Origin: Saccharum officinarum
Lineage: Eukaryota; Streptophyta; Magnoliopsida; Poales; Poaceae
Length of the DNA stretch: 64,000 bases
Direction of reading: 5' to 3'
Assembly (NCBI GenBank): GCA_020631735.1
Contig: CM036158.1
Location: 80,715,447-80,779,446 of the forward strand
Shown here: positions 61,925-64,000 of the stretch, one piece after another
Numbering within the stretch: the stretch's first letter is position 1
Layout: each line of letters starts with the position of its first letter
Position numbers and translations under genes: made by a program
The notes under the pieces: model-generated
What the model saw: only the letters and a program-made list of their open reading frames with translations
The model's database searches: none
Told to the model about the DNA's origin: nothing

Positions 61925-64000
61925 GCGCCACCCACCACATGACCGGGTGGTGGGAGTTCTTCTCCGAGCTCGACTCAGGCGTTCGAGGCACCGTCAAGTT
62001 TGGCGATGCCTCTGCTGTGGAGATCAAGGGCGTCGGCTCTGTCGTCTTTGTCGCCAAGACTGGCGAGCACAGGCTGCTCACCGGTGTCTACTACATCCCC
62101 GCGTTGAGGAACTCCATCATCAGCTTGGGACAGCTGGATGAGAGCGGATCGCGCGTGGAGATCGAGCACGGGGTGCTGCGCATCTAGGATCATCGACACC
62201 GGCTCCTGGTCAAGGTCAACAGGCGCAACCGCCTCTATGTCCTTCACGCGCAGGTGGCGCAACCTCTCTGTCTTGCAGCATGCCGCGACGACGACGCTTG
62301 GAGGTGGCACGAGCGCTTTGGGCACCTCAACTTTGAGGCCCTGCGGTAGCTCGGTAGCAAGGAGATGGTGCGGGGCATGCCGCACGTTGATCACGTGGAG
62401 TAGTTCTGCGACACTTGCGTCCTCACCAAGCTGCGGCGGCTCTCCTTCCCTCGCCAGGTGAGCTTCCGCGCCAAGGAGAAGCTGGAGCTCGTACACGGTG
62501 ACCTCTGTGGCCCCGTGACACCGGCTACACCTGGAGACTGGCGCTACTTCCTCCTCCTCGTCGATGACGTGTCCCGCTACATGTGGGTTGTCCTGCTCGA
62601 CGCCAAGGCAGCCACGGCGGACGCCATCAAGCATCTTCAAGCTGCTGCAGAGGTGGAGTGCGGCCGCAAGCTTCGGGTCCTACGCACGGACAACGGCGGC
62701 GAGTTCACGGCGGCCGAGTTCGCGGCGTACTGCGCCGATGAGGGGATCCACCGCCACTTCTCTTCGCCATACACTCCGCAGCAAAACGGCGTCGTCGAGC
62801 GCCGCAACCAGACGGTGGTGGCCACCGCCCGTGCCCTCCTCAAGCAGAGAGGGATGCCAGCAATCTACTGGGGTGAGGCGGTGATGACTGCCGTCCACTT
62901 GCTCAACCGCTCCCCCACCAAGGCCCTCGATGGCAAGACGCCATACGAGGCTTGGCACGGGCGCAAGCCCGCGGTGAGCCACCTTCGTGTCTTCGGCTGC
63001 CTGGCCTTCGTCAAGGAGCTCAACCACGTCAGCAAGCTCGATGACCAAAGCATGCCAGGGGTCTTCATCGGCTACGTGGAGGACGCCAAGGCCTACCGCG
63101 TCCTCGACCCTGCGACACGGCGCGTGCGCATCACGCGTGACGTCGTGTTCGACGAGGGGCGAAGCTGAACGTGGGGCAAGATGGTGGATGATGGCTCGAC
63201 TCCGATGACCAGTGATTTCGTCGTCGACTACGTCCACTTCAAGGAGGCAGGGGGAGCTAGCAGCTCGTCCTCACCGAGCTCGCCTACCCCACCACCTCGT
63301 TCGCCACCACCTCCGGCGAGTCCTTCACCACCGCCACCACCAGCTCCGGTAAGTCCACAGGCTCCGGCGAGTCCACCACCAGCACCGCCGGCCACGCCTC
63401 GCTCTCCTACACCGGACCCTACCCCTTCAGGCTCGGCACTGGCAACTTCAGCCCACGACGAGCAGCGCACAGTGGAGTTCGCCACTCCGCTGGCCAACGA
63501 CGAGGATTGCATCGACTCCTACCACGGCGGCGAGCCTCAGCGCTACCGTACCGTGGACAACCTCCTCGGCAAGCAGCCGGTCCCTAGACTGGCGCAGCAC
63601 AACTTTGAGGCAGAGCTGCACCTTGCACAGGACGATGGCAAGCCTCGTTCCTTCGCCGAGGCGGAGAGGGACGCGGCATGGCGTGCCGCGATGCAGATAG
63701 AGATGGACGCCGTTGAGCGGAACAAGACGTGGGAGCTGGCCGATCTTCTAGCCGGCCACCACGCCATCTCTCTCAAGTGGGTCTTCAAGCTCAAGAAGGA
63801 CGAGACCGGAGAGGTGATCAAGCACAAGGCGTGTCTGGTGGCACGCGGCTTCGTCCAGCAAGAAGGAATCGACTTTGACGACGCCTTCGCGCCCGTTGCA
63901 CGGATGGAGTCCGTGTGACTCCTCCTTGAGCTAGCTGCTCAGGAGGGCTGGCGTGTCCATCACATGGATGTCAAGTCGGTGTTCCTTAACGGCGACTTGA
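61925..64000 (+). pseudogene. Pol of element C: protease, integrase and start of RT (stops), open at window end
   Basis: One frame runs from 61939 to 64000. It shows the protease tail (HRLLTGVYYIPALRNSIISL), the pre-integrase motif (WHERFGHLNFEAL), the integrase core with HGDLCGPV, RTDNGGEF and NGVVERRNQ, then GYVEDAKAYRV, a Pro/Ser-rich linker (63265-63430) and the RT start (LKWVFKLKKDE, VARGFVQQEGIDF, HHMDVKSVFLNG). Stops interrupt it at 62185 (TAG), 62347 (TAG), 62401 (TAG), 63166 (TGA) and 63916 (TGA). The integrase catalytic triad is present. The rest of RT, RNase H and the 3' LTR lie outside the window. Confidence 0.9.

Larger units (their letters stand above)
34746..64000 (+). mobile_element. 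Element C: outer Ty1/copia retrotransposon, interrupted by B and D, open at window end
   Basis: It starts with a 350-bp LTR and a Met-tRNA-type primer site, followed by gag. Gag breaks at 35956 (insertion B), resumes for 49 bp at 46387-46435, breaks again (insertion D) and resumes at 61152. Integrase and the start of reverse transcriptase follow until the window ends in the MDVKSVFLNGDL motif. Removing B and D, each with one copy of its target duplication, gives one continuous gag similarity apart from a 1-bp loss near 46412. C is the oldest of the three and sits at the 5' side of the UBP gene. Confidence 0.92.

Overview
The window is nuclear DNA of a grass (Poaceae), probably a panicoid such as sorghum, sugarcane, Miscanthus or maize; the species cannot be fixed from sequence alone. 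The reasons are grass-type LTR retrotransposons (Tekay/Del-like chromovirus, SIRE/Maximus-like copia), Stowaway, Tourist and hAT-type MITEs, the typical 3' end of a grass LINE, and one intron-containing plant gene. There are no bacterial features.

Layout. 1-3055: 5' part of a copia element on the minus strand with an unusually short LTR (element E). 3056-4903: AT-rich spacer with a Tourist-like MITE. 4904-18247: complete but dead Tekay-like gypsy element on the plus strand with about 4.1 kb LTRs and target duplication ACTCC (element A), inserted at the edge of a Stowaway-like repeat. 18248-20999: spacer with a relic of an NLR coiled-coil domain, a 216-bp tandem duplication, and the promoter and leader of the next gene. 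21000-24438: the one convincing intact gene, a seven-exon ArfGAP of the ArfGAP2/3 (Glo3, AGD8/9/10) type. 24439-28903: spacer with a 963-bp PIF/Harbinger-like element, a small TIR element and a Stowaway MITE. 28904-34745: minus-strand ubiquitin-specific protease (UBP) gene with readable exons but an in-frame stop and a changed Cys box, cut at its 5' side by a retrotransposon.

34746-64000 is one nested cluster. The outer copia element C (plus strand, 350-bp LTR) starts at 34746 and is still open at the window end, in reverse transcriptase. Its gag is split by two later insertions only 49 bp apart: element B (35957-46386, SIRE-like copia, minus strand, target duplication CTGCC) and element D (46436-61151, target duplication GCGAC). 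B's U3 holds an array of GACCGG/CCGGTC dyads just upstream of its TATA box.

Element D is the most interesting object. It is 14.7 kb with two 4852-bp LTRs of equal length in which I found only six differences, yet its 5.0-kb interior has no recognisable gag or pol. It shares its LTR start, primer site, a 54-55 nt hairpin island and a leader island with element A, so it looks like a very recently mobilised non-autonomous derivative of a Tekay-type element. D also carries a roughly 180-bp recurring box in both LTR and interior. Most breaks in A, B and C are premature stops that single C-to-T (or G-to-A) changes would explain, as expected of long-methylated retroelements.
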